Origin: Hyphomicrobiales bacterium
GTDB taxonomy: Bacteria; Pseudomonadota; Alphaproteobacteria; Rhizobiales; Rhizobiaceae
Assembly: GCA_021775495.1 (NCBI GenBank)
Contig: JAJFHT010000022.1
Location: forward strand, 1 to 34,762
Direction of reading: 5' to 3'
Length of the DNA: 34,762 nucleotides
Positions 26,048 through 34,708 of the stretch are shown here, in pieces. The notes under the pieces are model-generated. The model had not been told where the DNA came from and did not search any database. It was given only the letters and a program-made list of their open reading frames with translations. A program made the position numbers and the translations under genes. Every line of letters starts with the position of its first letter. Position 1 is the stretch's first letter.

Positions 26048-27362
26048 ATGGTACTTCTGACCGAGCGTTCCTTCGACCATGGAATTGGATTGAGCATGGT
26101 GCCCGTTTTCGACCCGCACCGTTTTGGTTCGCCTTCCGCTCCGCTGAACAGTCCGGCTTCGCCTCATGGTGTTCCGGCCTCCGGTTTTGCCGGTGCAGTC
26201 GGTCGGCGCTCCAAAGGCAGGCCGGCGGTGGGACGCAACAAGACTATGACATATCTGAGGGCTAGCCACCCACACCTCGCCGGGATGGTCGAATCCGGAC
26301 TGCCGGCGGATGAAGCGTTCCGGCGGGCCGTTGCCGAGCGCCAGTCACGGCATCGACGCGGCCAGTCGCATTTCTGACTTGCCGACGTCGGTGAAGAACA
26401 GACCCAAGGGAAACGGCAGTCATCAAAATGGTGCGATGAAGCACATATTGCGGGCGACCGGACGCGGATGGAGGCCCGACGATTCGATTGGGCTGGATCC
26501 ACAAACCATGCTGGATCAGCAGCAGCCAGGCGGCGCGTTCTATGGTCCCGTTGGTGCAATCGGTCAGACCCTTTTCGTCCCGATGATTGCAGCAAGTGAT
26601 GTCTTGTTGCGAAGTGGCAACACGCTACTTCATGGTGTGGCTTCCGAAGTCAATCAGATTGCAAGCGAAGCGGGCCTTGCGGGCGAATTTGACCGGCGAT
26701 TGGAACGTGATGTGCTGGGACTCGCGGAGTTTCTAGGAAGTCGGTTCGGTGGGGCAAGCGGGGTGGCGACGCGTGCCGGTGCGTTAAACCGTAACGCAGT
26801 TAACGCTGCGCGGAAATTGCCTGGCGACGCTCTGGATCGTGTTGCCCACTCGGTGCCGGACGGTCCAGATTGGATACCGCAACGGGTAGGGGACAGGGCG
26901 AAGACTTCTCACCAAAAGCACTACACCGAACGCATCGAAAGGGAACTGGGAAAGGAAAACCCGCAGACAACCGGGTTTGGCAGGATAAATCAAAATTTGC
27001 TGAATGAACTCAACAACATCCGGAGAACCGAAGGTGAACCGCGCATCGGATCACGTGAGATCAATGTCTACGCCAATGTGTTCAAGAAGCTTCAGGAAAA
27101 CCGCATTGCGAAGGAGGGTATGCCTGCAAAGGAGGTGGCGCAGTTGATGTACCGGGTGCTGCATGGCAAGAATACGACAGTCGAAAGAGGTAACCACCCA
27201 ACTGCCCAATTTTTGCTCAATCAGACGCCCGGCCTGGATGATACGGCTTTTGTTGGGCGCGCGCATTTGGATGATGTTTCGGTTAAAAGCGTTCGGCCCA
27301 TGAGTGAAAATCGCCTTGAAGCAATGCGCCGGGCAGCAAGAAAACGCATATTGGCAAATTAG
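26048..27362 (+). pseudogene. Effector-like gene C: shared N-module plus type 1 C-terminus, frameshifted
   Basis: The first frame (26048-26377) gives MVLLTERSFDHGIGLSMVPV through GRNKTMTYLRASHPHLAGMV and AERQSRHRRGQSHF, then TGA. The remainder continues in the next frame to 27362 and matches protein A throughout: GLDPQTMLDQQQPGGAF, IGQTLFVPMIAASDV, TTGFGRINQNLLNELNNIR, RGNHPTAQFLLNQ, DVSVKSV. Removing one T from the TTT at 26371-26373 restores the frame (SHSDLPTSV). The C-terminal frame has an internal ATG in its leader (26442) that could allow separate translation of the C-terminal part. Its 5' flank differs from those of A and B. Confidence 0.7.
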
Positions 27363-27740
27363 CTGCTCGGGCAGGGGCTGCGTGTCTCTTCTCTCAAAGA
27401 AACGTCCTGCATAGAGGGCGCGCAAGTAGCGCGTGATCCTCGTCGGCCCAGCGCTTCCGGTCGACCGAGCAACCGTACGCATAAAAGCAGAAACATGGAA
27501 AATCGCAATTCGTCTGACATTGTGACCCTCCAAAAAGCAAAGGGCTTGCTGCGTTACCGGCTGAAACTGATCAGGGATAGGTAGTTTGGTTCCGTGTTGT
27601 GCTTCGTTGCACACAACCTGACTTACCGCGAGTCGCGCCCTCCAAAACAGTGCCGTCGAAACTTAGCTAAGGTTGCGGTGACGACACAAGGTGGATCGAT
27701 TTTGCCTTTCGGCATTGTGGGTGCGGAACCGGCGTTCAAG
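27363..27740 (+). repeat. 3' block of effector-like gene, copy 2
   Basis: Matches 19051-19430 from the stop codon onward; best conserved from 27499 to 27740. In the frame that is open in copy 1 this copy has TAG and TAA codons, which argues against a shared protein. It contains the second version of the hairpin. Confidence 0.75.
27595..27616 (+). other. Hairpin with a compensatory base-pair change, copy 2
   Basis: GTTGTG (27595-27600) pairs with CACAAC (27611-27616). It corresponds to 19286-19307 with one base pair replaced on both sides. Confidence 0.4.
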
Positions 27741-27745
27741 GGATC

Positions 27746-28282
27746 ATGACGGGCACAGGTCCCGGAGCCGGTTACGACGCGGTAGCAATCGGAACAACAG
27801 CGGTCTCAAGGCGTGACCCGTCTGTTTCGGTCGTGAGCCTCGGGCCACTGGGATATGCGAGGCAAACTCCACACGGGGTCTCGACCATCACGCCGGCAGG
27901 AACGGCTTGGAGCCCAGGCAAAGAGTATTCGTTTGCCGTCGATCCCGGCACAGGGAAGGTTTCCTATTCAAACGTAGCGATAGGTGCTCCGGGCAAGTTT
28001 GGGGTGCCTTCGGCTTCTCGCGGACCTTCAACCAGCGGCCTCGCCTCGTTTTTCTCCAGTCTTTTGGGACCTGTGACAACAACACCCGCACCGGCAATTG
28101 GACCTGAAGCTGTCTCATTCGGTCCTGGCTCAACAACCGGACCTATGGGCTTTTCGCCGGGTGGGGCAATAGGCGGTGCAGGGTTCGGCAATATGGGCTT
28201 TGGCGTCGGTTTCGGTGGCTTTGGTGGCGCGCACTCTAACTCAAGTGATTCACGAGGATTGTATTGGCAAAAAACGCCGTAA
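27746..28282 (+). CDS. Glycine-rich hypothetical protein
   Basis: 178 residues. The N-terminal half has short beta-type segments (VVSLGPLGYARQTPHGVSTI, WSPGKEYSFAVDPGTGKVSY). The C-terminal half is Pro/Gly-rich and ends in FGNMGFGVGFGGFGG repeats before LYWQKTP. There is no signal peptide. It begins six bases after the 3' repeat block, with AAGGGA too close to the ATG, so it could be the remaining 3' part of a longer gene cut by the rearrangement. Not recognised; a phage tail or virion accessory protein is possible. Confidence 0.5.
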   Translation: MTGTGPGAGYDAVAIGTTAVSRRDPSVSVVSLGPLGYARQTPHGVSTITPAGTAWSPGKEYSFAVDPGTGKVSYSNVAIGAPGKFGVPSASRGPSTSGLASFFSSLLGPVTTTPAPAIGPEAVSFGPGSTTGPMGFSPGGAIGGAGFGNMGFGVGFGGFGGAHSNSSDSRGLYWQKTP

Positions 28283-28395
28283 TTGATTGGGACCCAACCG
28301 CTTCGAGCAGCAACGTAGATATGCCCATTGCAAAGTTGAAAATTCTTTCGCACATTTTCAATATCTGCTCTATTTAAAGCATTGAGGAAAATGAT

Positions 28396-29430
28396 TTGAA
28401 CAGAAGTTGGATTGCCGCCGTTCTGTTGACACTTTTGCCCGTGTCCGCTGCGGCAACGCCCTCATGTGGTGGTGAGCCTGGATGGGCCAGTAGTGAAATC
28501 AAAGACACTGTAAGCCACCCAGATCAGGGCTTGTATGAAGCTGGTGCACAGACCTTTACGCTTTTCCCATCCGAATTTGGATGGCGCATCGGGATGCTGG
28601 ACCGTGACGGGCTGGAAATTCCGATGTTTGCCGCGCCATTGCGTCCAGTTGAGACCAACCCGCTGAACATCGCCGGTTGGCATTTCCGCAATACCGACAA
28701 TTCCGGACCAAATGTAGGCGATGTTAACGCGCCGCAGCAGGAGCGTCGGTTCACCTTCGGCACGATGGCAACCGATCCCTTGAACAATCCCGAATTGGTC
28801 GCCCCAAGCGTACCCGTCGAAGGGTTCGGTGGCCTGGGTGTGCTGACCATCAGAGACCATACTCTGACACCGCCAGAGCAAGGGAAGCGCGCGGCCTTCA
28901 CGTCCCTTTCGTTCTCGGTCTGTCTTATTTGGCAAGGCGGCGGTGACCGACTTGACCCGATTGTGGACGCCGATCCAGGCGTCGCCTTCGACGCAGTGGT
29001 TGCAACCATGCGCGGTTGCGGGCTGGATACGTCGGTTTTCAAAATGTCGGACCGGATGTCCAAGGGCCGCGAAGGGGCGCAGCGCCCTTTTCTTGAACCC
29101 GATATGGATGGCGACAATATCCCTGATTTGGTGGTGCCCGTGATACGACGCAACGACGCGGCACCCGGGCTGGCGATCTGCCTGATCGGCAAGGAAACTC
29201 TGGTGATGGCAGGATACGATGGTCGGATCGGGCGACACCTTGATCCCGCGTATTTCAACAGCGCCGACCATTGGAACATCCATACAGGGCAGGTTTATCA
29301 AGCGACTGAAGAAGGCCCGCCCCCGATTTTATCAGCGGATGCGGTTAATCTGGGCAAAGAGGATTCATCCAGTGTGATCCTTTATCTGATGCCGGATCTG
29401 ACGGTATCCAGCTATTGGCAAGGAGATTGA
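28396..29430 (+). CDS. Secreted protein with DxDGD calcium-type motif
   Basis: 344 residues from a TTG start; GAGGA at 28384-28388 stands 7 nt upstream and no other start fits. A signal peptide is clear (NRSWIAAVLLTLLPVSAAA). The mature protein has no recognised domain but carries EPDMDGDNIPDLVVPVI near residue 235, the loop of EF-hand/FG-GAP-type calcium sites, and four or more cysteines. It lies 14 bp before the small membrane protein gene and is likely co-transcribed. Exported, periplasmic or extracellular; function unknown. Confidence 0.7.
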   Translation: MNRSWIAAVLLTLLPVSAAATPSCGGEPGWASSEIKDTVSHPDQGLYEAGAQTFTLFPSEFGWRIGMLDRDGLEIPMFAAPLRPVETNPLNIAGWHFRNTDNSGPNVGDVNAPQQERRFTFGTMATDPLNNPELVAPSVPVEGFGGLGVLTIRDHTLTPPEQGKRAAFTSLSFSVCLIWQGGGDRLDPIVDADPGVAFDAVVATMRGCGLDTSVFKMSDRMSKGREGAQRPFLEPDMDGDNIPDLVVPVIRRNDAAPGLAICLIGKETLVMAGYDGRIGRHLDPAYFNSADHWNIHTGQVYQATEEGPPPILSADAVNLGKEDSSSVILYLMPDLTVSSYWQGD

Positions 29431-29443
29431 TATACCGAAAAAA

Positions 29444-29806
29444 ATGAGTCTCGTCGTCATACTTGTTTTGGTGTGGGCGGCAATATTTGTGGCGTCATAT
29501 TTTATGTCCACACAGATCGAGGGCCCGCGCAATCTGGACACGGGATTTAAGCGTCTGGACGTGTTGGCGCGCTATCAACTCTTTGCGTTCGCGGTGGCGG
29601 TCGTTTCTGCTTTCTCCGGCATCGTCTGGCGGCGGGATGGCAAGCGGATCTTGCTTGTCGGTCTTATACCGTTGCTTATTACCGCCTTGCTTATTGTGGG
29701 TGTTGTTGTCACTACCATGATCTTCAACCGCCGGCTCTCCCCTGAGGAGGCTTACCAGCCACCGAAAGCAACGGCTCCGGCGGTCGAGCAACCGGCACAG
29801 GATTAG
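29444..29806 (+). CDS. Small integral membrane protein
   Basis: 120 residues with three hydrophobic helices (VVILVLVWAAIFVASYFM, LFAFAVAVVSAFSGIVW, ILLVGLIPLLITALLIVGVV) and a Pro/Ala-rich hydrophilic tail (YQPPKATAPAVEQPAQD). No family recognised. It follows the secreted-protein gene closely, with the nearest AAGGAG inside that gene's end, suggesting coupling. Its stop overlaps the convergent VWA gene by 4 nt. Confidence 0.65.
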   Translation: MSLVVILVLVWAAIFVASYFMSTQIEGPRNLDTGFKRLDVLARYQLFAFAVAVVSAFSGIVWRRDGKRILLVGLIPLLITALLIVGVVVTTMIFNRRLSPEEAYQPPKATAPAVEQPAQD

Positions 29807-31677
29807 GGCGTAATGCGGCTCAGCTTCCGCGGTTCAACCACCACCGGCAATTCCCGACCACCGATCCGGACCACATATTCGCCAGCCGGAATGGTCAAAG
29901 GTAAGTCACCCGCCAGTCCTTTCCCGATCAGCGCGCCCTTTGAAGTGATGATCTCAAATGGTGCAGCAGCAGCACGCGCCAACGCGACCGATAGTTCATC
30001 CGCTCCTGCAGCGTCAAAATACACACCACCCCCCGCAGCAGCCCATGACTGGAACGTGCGTGCAAGGTCCGCATCATCGATGGCATAACCTACGATATTG
30101 ACGCGCAGGTCCCATCCCAAAGCCCGGAGCCCTTCAATGGCCTGTGCCGGATCACCTTCGCAGGTCTCCTCGCCATCGGTCACAAGGATGAGGACCTTGG
30201 CACCCTCCGCTGCCGCCAAGTCACTTGCTGCGAGCGAAACAGATTGCGCAATCGGGGTCTTGGCCAGATTGATAGCCTTGATGCCGGAAATCACGCTAAG
30301 CGCCTTGTTCGGATCATGCGGTGCCAATCCAATTTCAAGGTCAGTGCGGCAAGCGTCTGCCTCGCGGTTGCCAAAGACCCGCAGCGCGAAACCGGTGCCT
30401 GCCGGGATCGTGTCCACCACAAGATCGGATAACACGCGCTTGGCAATCTCGATCCGCCTTTCGCCACCTTGCCTTTGCAACATGCTTCCCGAGGCATCTA
30501 AGATTACACCTATAGCGTCTCCTGGGCCAAAGCCTGACCCGGGCGCGAACACCACCTCAATTTGGCCGGGATCAATTGCGGGAGGAGTCACGATGATGGG
30601 ACGACGGGCCAATTCTTTACCGCCTCGGGTGACATAGACCAATTCATAGCTGCCCGCTGTTTTCGGCGCGCCCATGGAGACTGAACCAGTGACAGGATCA
30701 ACATAGTTGTACACGATGTTTTCGTTCCCGCCGGGCACAACCAAATTGATACGGTCGCCCGCGTTACCATGTCCGCGCCAGGTTATCTCAAAGACGAGCA
30801 GAGCCTGAACTTCCAGAGCGGCGTCAAGCTCCATCGTCACCGGCACAATCTCGACTGGGCGGCGTCCAATGATCCGGCCTGCTGTCAGATAGACAATGTC
30901 ATAACCACCGATCTCTTCTAATGCCCTGAGTGAGACGCGGTCATCCTGCGCCAGCCTGACATAGGCGTAGCTCGCAGGGCTTAGGGGATCGCCATCGCGC
31001 ACAGCAAAGGTGATACGATCACCCCGGTTGTCTGGGCCATCAAAGCCGACCACCAAACGCCCTCCGGCAGGGACTTCGGTAGGTGCGTCAAGCGTCGCGG
31101 CGACGCCGCCGACCGAGATCGGAAGTCGGGCAAGGATCGTTTCACCGGTTTGATATACGAGATCATATCCTGCCGCATCCTGCGGTACTTGTATCGTAAC
31201 AGTGCCGTCCTTGCTAATACCGACATAGGCATAGCTTGCGCCGCGAATGGCGTCGCCACCCGGCGCAGCAAATGTGATATGATCATTTCTGTTGTCAGGC
31301 CCGGTCCAGGTTACCACAATATCGGCACCGGCGTCTGCTGTTGCGACGGCGTCGAGAGTTGCAGTGGCCATCTCGACAATAAGAGGCTGCGAGACCCGAT
31401 CCTCGCCTTCAAACGTCAGCACAAGGACATAGTTGCCCGGTTCCTCTGGCGCCTCTACCAGGGTTGGGTTCTTACCAGTATATGAGTAAGCAACGCGTCT
31501 GGCGTTTTCGCCAATAGGGCGAATCTCGATCACTCCGCCCTTAGGTTGAGGTGCCGTCCAGCCCACGCCAAATGTATCGCGCATCCCCACTGTGCCTGGC
31601 GCATCCAGTGCAAAGTCTTGCGCAGCCGCAGCGCTACCAAAAATCAACGCAGCAATCATCATCAGTAGAATTCGCAT
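29803..31677 (-). CDS. Secreted VWA-domain protein with four repeats
   Basis: 624 residues from the ATG at 31677, which gives a clean signal peptide (MRILLMMIAALIFGSAAAAQ); the longer frame to 31737 would hide it. Four repeats of about 85-90 residues follow. They share a pattern of W/G-x-GPxNxxDRIxxxxxG, then YxYV, then GxYxLVYxT and an RRPI/V ending (for example TWTGPDNRNDHITF, GFDGPDNRGDRITF, TWRGHGNAGDRINL). A von Willebrand A domain starts near residue 395 with the MIDAS motif DASGS and the later VTDGEE. A short C-terminal beta domain closes the protein. It probably mediates metal-dependent adhesion or protein-protein contact in the envelope. Confidence 0.85.
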   Translation of the reverse strand: MRILLMMIAALIFGSAAAAQDFALDAPGTVGMRDTFGVGWTAPQPKGGVIEIRPIGENARRVAYSYTGKNPTLVEAPEEPGNYVLVLTFEGEDRVSQPLIVEMATATLDAVATADAGADIVVTWTGPDNRNDHITFAAPGGDAIRGASYAYVGISKDGTVTIQVPQDAAGYDLVYQTGETILARLPISVGGVAATLDAPTEVPAGGRLVVGFDGPDNRGDRITFAVRDGDPLSPASYAYVRLAQDDRVSLRALEEIGGYDIVYLTAGRIIGRRPVEIVPVTMELDAALEVQALLVFEITWRGHGNAGDRINLVVPGGNENIVYNYVDPVTGSVSMGAPKTAGSYELVYVTRGGKELARRPIIVTPPAIDPGQIEVVFAPGSGFGPGDAIGVILDASGSMLQRQGGERRIEIAKRVLSDLVVDTIPAGTGFALRVFGNREADACRTDLEIGLAPHDPNKALSVISGIKAINLAKTPIAQSVSLAASDLAAAEGAKVLILVTDGEETCEGDPAQAIEGLRALGWDLRVNIVGYAIDDADLARTFQSWAAAGGGVYFDAAGADELSVALARAAAAPFEIITSKGALIGKGLAGDLPLTIPAGEYVVRIGGRELPVVVEPRKLSRITP

Positions 31678-32004
31678 CAGCCAGCCACCCAGTTCAAATT
31701 GGTCCGTGCCGATCGTTGGCGACGGGAGACATGCCAAATTTCGCTTATCAAATTACCCTAGTAAAGAGCTTTGGACCTGACAAGCGCAACAGACGTGATC
31801 ACATTGTCTGTCGTGCCATTTTTACAACCTGAATCGACTGAATCTCATCGGCTTTTCGGGAGATTGTACGCCTCCGATTGTGTTGAAAAAGCGCGATCTT
31901 CCCAATAAGAAAGCTATTTTTGGCAGTACAGGAAGAATCGATATTTTTTGGCCGAAGGGCCGGCCAGGTTATAGTAGCGTCCCTCCACCAAGCAGCCAGA
32001 CAGG
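31678..32004. other. Intergenic region upstream of VWA gene
   Basis: About 330 bp with no gene that I can support. It should hold the VWA gene promoter and the region downstream of the second lyase copy. No strong inverted repeat is seen. Confidence 0.4.
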
Positions 32005-32862
32005 CTACGAGGATATTCGATCTGCAATCGCCAATATCCGGTACATTTCCCTCAGTACCGGCTTTTCGATCAGTTTCCCGTCAATCACAACAAGGCCTGT
32101 GTTTGCGTCTTCAAAGGTCCGGGTTACCCGCCTTGCGCGCTCAATCTCATCCTCGCTTGGTGTAAACACGTCATTCAGCGCTGCAATCTGTTTTGGGTGA
32201 ATGGATCCTTTTCCGGAGAAACCAAGATCCTTTGCCTGTCTGGCGGTGACAATCATTCCATCGATGTCTTCAAGATCCAGAAAGGGTACATCAACAACAT
32301 CAAGACCCGCAGAAGCTGCGGCATGCACAACTCGCGAACGAGCGTAGAGAAGCGGTTCCCAGGCATTTTCGCAACGCAATTCCGCTGCCATGTCCACACC
32401 ACCAAAGAACATTGCATCAATACGGTCAGAGCAATGTGCAATCTCATAGGCGGCCTCAAGACCGGCATTGGTCTCAATAATGACATGCAACCTTGTGTCG
32501 TGATCGCGCTCTTTGAGAAGCGTGTCCAGTATGACCACCTCATCAGGTGTTCTGATCTTGGGCATCATCAACGCGGGTGGCGGAGTGTTGGTCGCAAGCA
32601 CCGCTTGCACATCCTCAATCCCAAACTGCTCGCGCAAGGAATTGATACGTACAATTCGCTCAACACCATCGTCGGTCTGGGGTTGCTCGAACAGGGCGAG
32701 CGCGCGCCTGCGTGCTTCCGCTTTGTCTTTGGGTGCAATGCCATCTTCAAGCTCAACGCAGACAATGTCTGCGCCGCTCTCCAATGCCTTAGGGTACATC
32801 GCCGGATTCAAGCCCGGTGTAAAAATGAAACTGCGTCTCGGTCGCACTGTTCGTTCGGTCAT
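32005..32862 (-). CDS. CoA ester lyase, HpcH/HpaI/CitE family (copy 2)
   Basis: 285 residues, with the same landmarks as copy 1 (IIETNAGLEAA, GFSGKGSIHPKQI). The 14 differences are mostly conservative (M/L, K/R, V/I), and both copies are full length, so both have probably been kept under selection or duplicated recently. It is divergent from the phage packaging operon at 33163. Whether the gene is a phage-borne passenger or a host gene captured by the element cannot be decided from this window. Confidence 0.9.
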   Translation of the reverse strand: MTERTVRPRRSFIFTPGLNPAMYPKALESGADIVCVELEDGIAPKDKAEARRRALALFEQPQTDDGVERIVRINSLREQFGIEDVQAVLATNTPPPALMMPKIRTPDEVVILDTLLKERDHDTRLHVIIETNAGLEAAYEIAHCSDRIDAMFFGGVDMAAELRCENAWEPLLYARSRVVHAAASAGLDVVDVPFLDLEDIDGMIVTARQAKDLGFSGKGSIHPKQIAALNDVFTPSEDEIERARRVTRTFEDANTGLVVIDGKLIEKPVLREMYRILAIADRISS

Positions 32863-32922
32863 TGTCGTTCTTCTTCATCTTCAACTGTCTTCTAAATCCC
32901 AACTGGATCAGGCCTCGTTCAA
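32013..32922. repeat. Long direct repeat, copy 2 (lyase gene and leader)
   Basis: Partner of 19538-20446, in the same orientation. The shared sequence ends in the leader around GGATCAGGCCTCGT; beyond it the two flanks are unrelated. Confidence 0.85.
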
Positions 32923-33162
32923 GCCGCAGAGCGGGAGAACTCCACGAGATTGTAATCGATTCTCACTTCTTCAATGATTTTTCGGGCCATCCGAACGCTG
33001 CTTGTGAACACATAGGGTCTTACGAACCCCTGCCGTTGACCGCCAACATCAATTCTGCGCAGTTAATTCCATCGTCGAACTTCTGTGTTGAGCAGCCTCC
33101 ACGGAAGCTTCCGATCGTTCCAGCTGAAATCCGGACTGCCCGTGCCCATGAAGGGAACACCA
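32863..33162. other. Divergent region between lyase copy 2 and packaging genes
   Basis: 300 bp. The first 60 bp are the repeat leader. The rest shows no gene; a promoter for the packaging operon is expected here. Confidence 0.4.
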
Positions 33163-33462
33163 ATGCGCGACCAGATCGTTCCGATCGCAGCAGGGCGCAA
33201 ACGGCCGGTTTCCAGGCGGGGCAATGGCACGCGCTCACCGCAGGATAAAGCAAGGTCCGGTGAAGTGACCGGCACCGTGTTGCTTGAGTCCCTGATGGGC
33301 GCGTTCGAGGAATTGGGCGGGCAGGCTTATCTGGTGGCATTGGCGCGCGATGACCCCAAAACATTCCTGGCGCTGCTGGGCAAGGTCTTGCCCTACCAGG
33401 CCAAGGGGTTCGGTACCGGCGCAATGGAAATCACCATCACCATAGGCGGCCATGAAGATTAA
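33163..33462 (+). CDS. Phage small terminase-like protein
   Basis: 99 residues from the ATG at 33163, preceded by AAGGGA at a 6-nt spacing. The N-terminus is basic (GRKRPVSRRGNGTRSPQDKA), followed by a helical segment (LLESLMGAFEELGGQAYLVA, DDPKTFLALLGKVLPYQAKG). Small basic helical proteins with this ending, placed just before the large terminase and overlapping it by 11 nt, are usually the DNA-recognising small subunit or its functional equivalent. Sequence identity to a named family is not certain. Confidence 0.65.
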   Translation: MRDQIVPIAAGRKRPVSRRGNGTRSPQDKARSGEVTGTVLLESLMGAFEELGGQAYLVALARDDPKTFLALLGKVLPYQAKGFGTGAMEITITIGGHED

Positions 33463-34708
33463 TCTGCATTTCAAGGCCCGGGCTCAATTCCTTCCCTATC
33501 TGCAGAGAAAGCAGCGTTGGGCCTGTGTGGTGGCGCACCGCCGCGCCGGCAAGACAGTCGCCTGCATCATGGACCTTATCGCCGCGGCCGCGCGGCACCA
33601 GGGCAGGGAGCCGCGATTTGGCTATGTGGCGCCGACATTCGCCCAGGCCAAGGATGTCGCCTGGTCCTACCTGAAAGAATACACAGCCGATATCCCGGGG
33701 GTCGAAAAGTCTGAAAGCGAGTTGGCTGTAACCTTGCCGCACAACGGCGCGCGCATCCGCCTCTATGGTGCTGAAAACAGCAACCGGTTGCGCGGCATAT
33801 ACCTTGACGGCGTGATCATCGACGAGGCCGGCGACATCGACCCGCGCGCGTGGCCCGAGGTGATCCGGCCGGCCTTGTCGGACCGCCGGGGCTGGGCAAC
33901 CTTCATCGGCACACCGAAAGGCCGAAACGGCTTCTTCAAGATTTTTACCGACGCGCAGGCGGACGAAAATTGGTTTTGCCAACGCCTGAAGGCCAGCACG
34001 ACCGGCCTGATCGACGCCGAGGAACTGCAGGACGCCAGGCGGGCAATGACGCCGGAGCAGTACCGGCAGGAATATGAATGTTCCTTTGATGCGTCTTTGC
34101 TCGGCACTTACTTTGCCACGGACATCGAGCAGGCCGAAACGGAAAGCCGCGTTTGCCGGGTTGCACATGATCGCTCGGCGGACGTTCTTGCCTCGTGGGA
34201 TCTCGGCATTGGAGACGCGACGGCGATCTGGCTGTTCCAGCTTGTTGGCCAGGAATGGCACTGGCTCGGATATTATGAAAATGCCGGCAAGGGGCTCGAT
34301 CACTATGTCGACTGGATCAGGTCATTGCCACATCCGGTCCATCGCCACCTGTTGCCCCATGACGCCGCAGCGCGCGAATTGCAAACCGGAAAGAGCCGAC
34401 TCGATTTTCTTCAGGGCCGTGGGCTCACATGTGACATCGTTCCCCGCCATGGCGTCGATGATGGCATCAATGCGGCCCGCTTGCGGTTCAATCGCATGTG
34501 GTTCGATGCCGACAATTGTGGCCGCGGACTGGAGTGCCTGCGCATGTACCGGGCCGAATTCGATCATCGGCATATGGTGCTGAAAACCAAACCGCTGCAC
34601 GACTGGACCTCGCACGGGGCCGATGCGTTTCGCATCGGTGTCATAGGTGCGGACGATCGAAAATCCGTGCCGCACGATCACGAACTTGAAACGGATTGGG
34701 TTGTTTGA
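33452..34708 (+). CDS. terL: Phage terminase large subunit
   Basis: A 418-residue packaging motor. N-terminal ATPase: Walker A variant VAHRRAGKT near residue 28, Walker B with catalytic Glu GVIIDEAGD near 122, and the coupling motif FIGTPKGRNGF near 152. C-terminal nuclease: SWDLGIGDATAIW near 249 supplies the first metal-binding Asp, with further acidic residues at LPHDAAAREL and near the end (SHGADAFRIG). Intact and of the usual length for podovirus-like prophages. It overlaps the small subunit gene and the portal start (TGATG), so these are one operon. Confidence 0.93.
   Translation: MKINLHFKARAQFLPYLQRKQRWACVVAHRRAGKTVACIMDLIAAAARHQGREPRFGYVAPTFAQAKDVAWSYLKEYTADIPGVEKSESELAVTLPHNGARIRLYGAENSNRLRGIYLDGVIIDEAGDIDPRAWPEVIRPALSDRRGWATFIGTPKGRNGFFKIFTDAQADENWFCQRLKASTTGLIDAEELQDARRAMTPEQYRQEYECSFDASLLGTYFATDIEQAETESRVCRVAHDRSADVLASWDLGIGDATAIWLFQLVGQEWHWLGYYENAGKGLDHYVDWIRSLPHPVHRHLLPHDAAARELQTGKSRLDFLQGRGLTCDIVPRHGVDDGINAARLRFNRMWFDADNCGRGLECLRMYRAEFDHRHMVLKTKPLHDWTSHGADAFRIGVIGADDRKSVPHDHELETDWVV

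Noticed and set aside
26366..26378. Programmed +1 frameshifting in gene C similar to prfB (stop UGA C)
   Set aside because: The P-site codon UUC would re-pair poorly on UCU and no upstream Shine-Dalgarno-like stimulator is seen; a one-base insertion in TTT is simpler. Kept only as an alternative.
28462..29301. 279-codon minus-strand frame opposite the secreted protein gene
   Set aside because: The plus strand has a signal peptide, a ribosome site and a DxDGD motif; the minus frame has none of these.
30098..30637. 179-codon plus-strand frame inside the VWA gene
   Set aside because: Antisense to the conserved MIDAS region; Ser/Pro/Arg-rich composition of a shadow.
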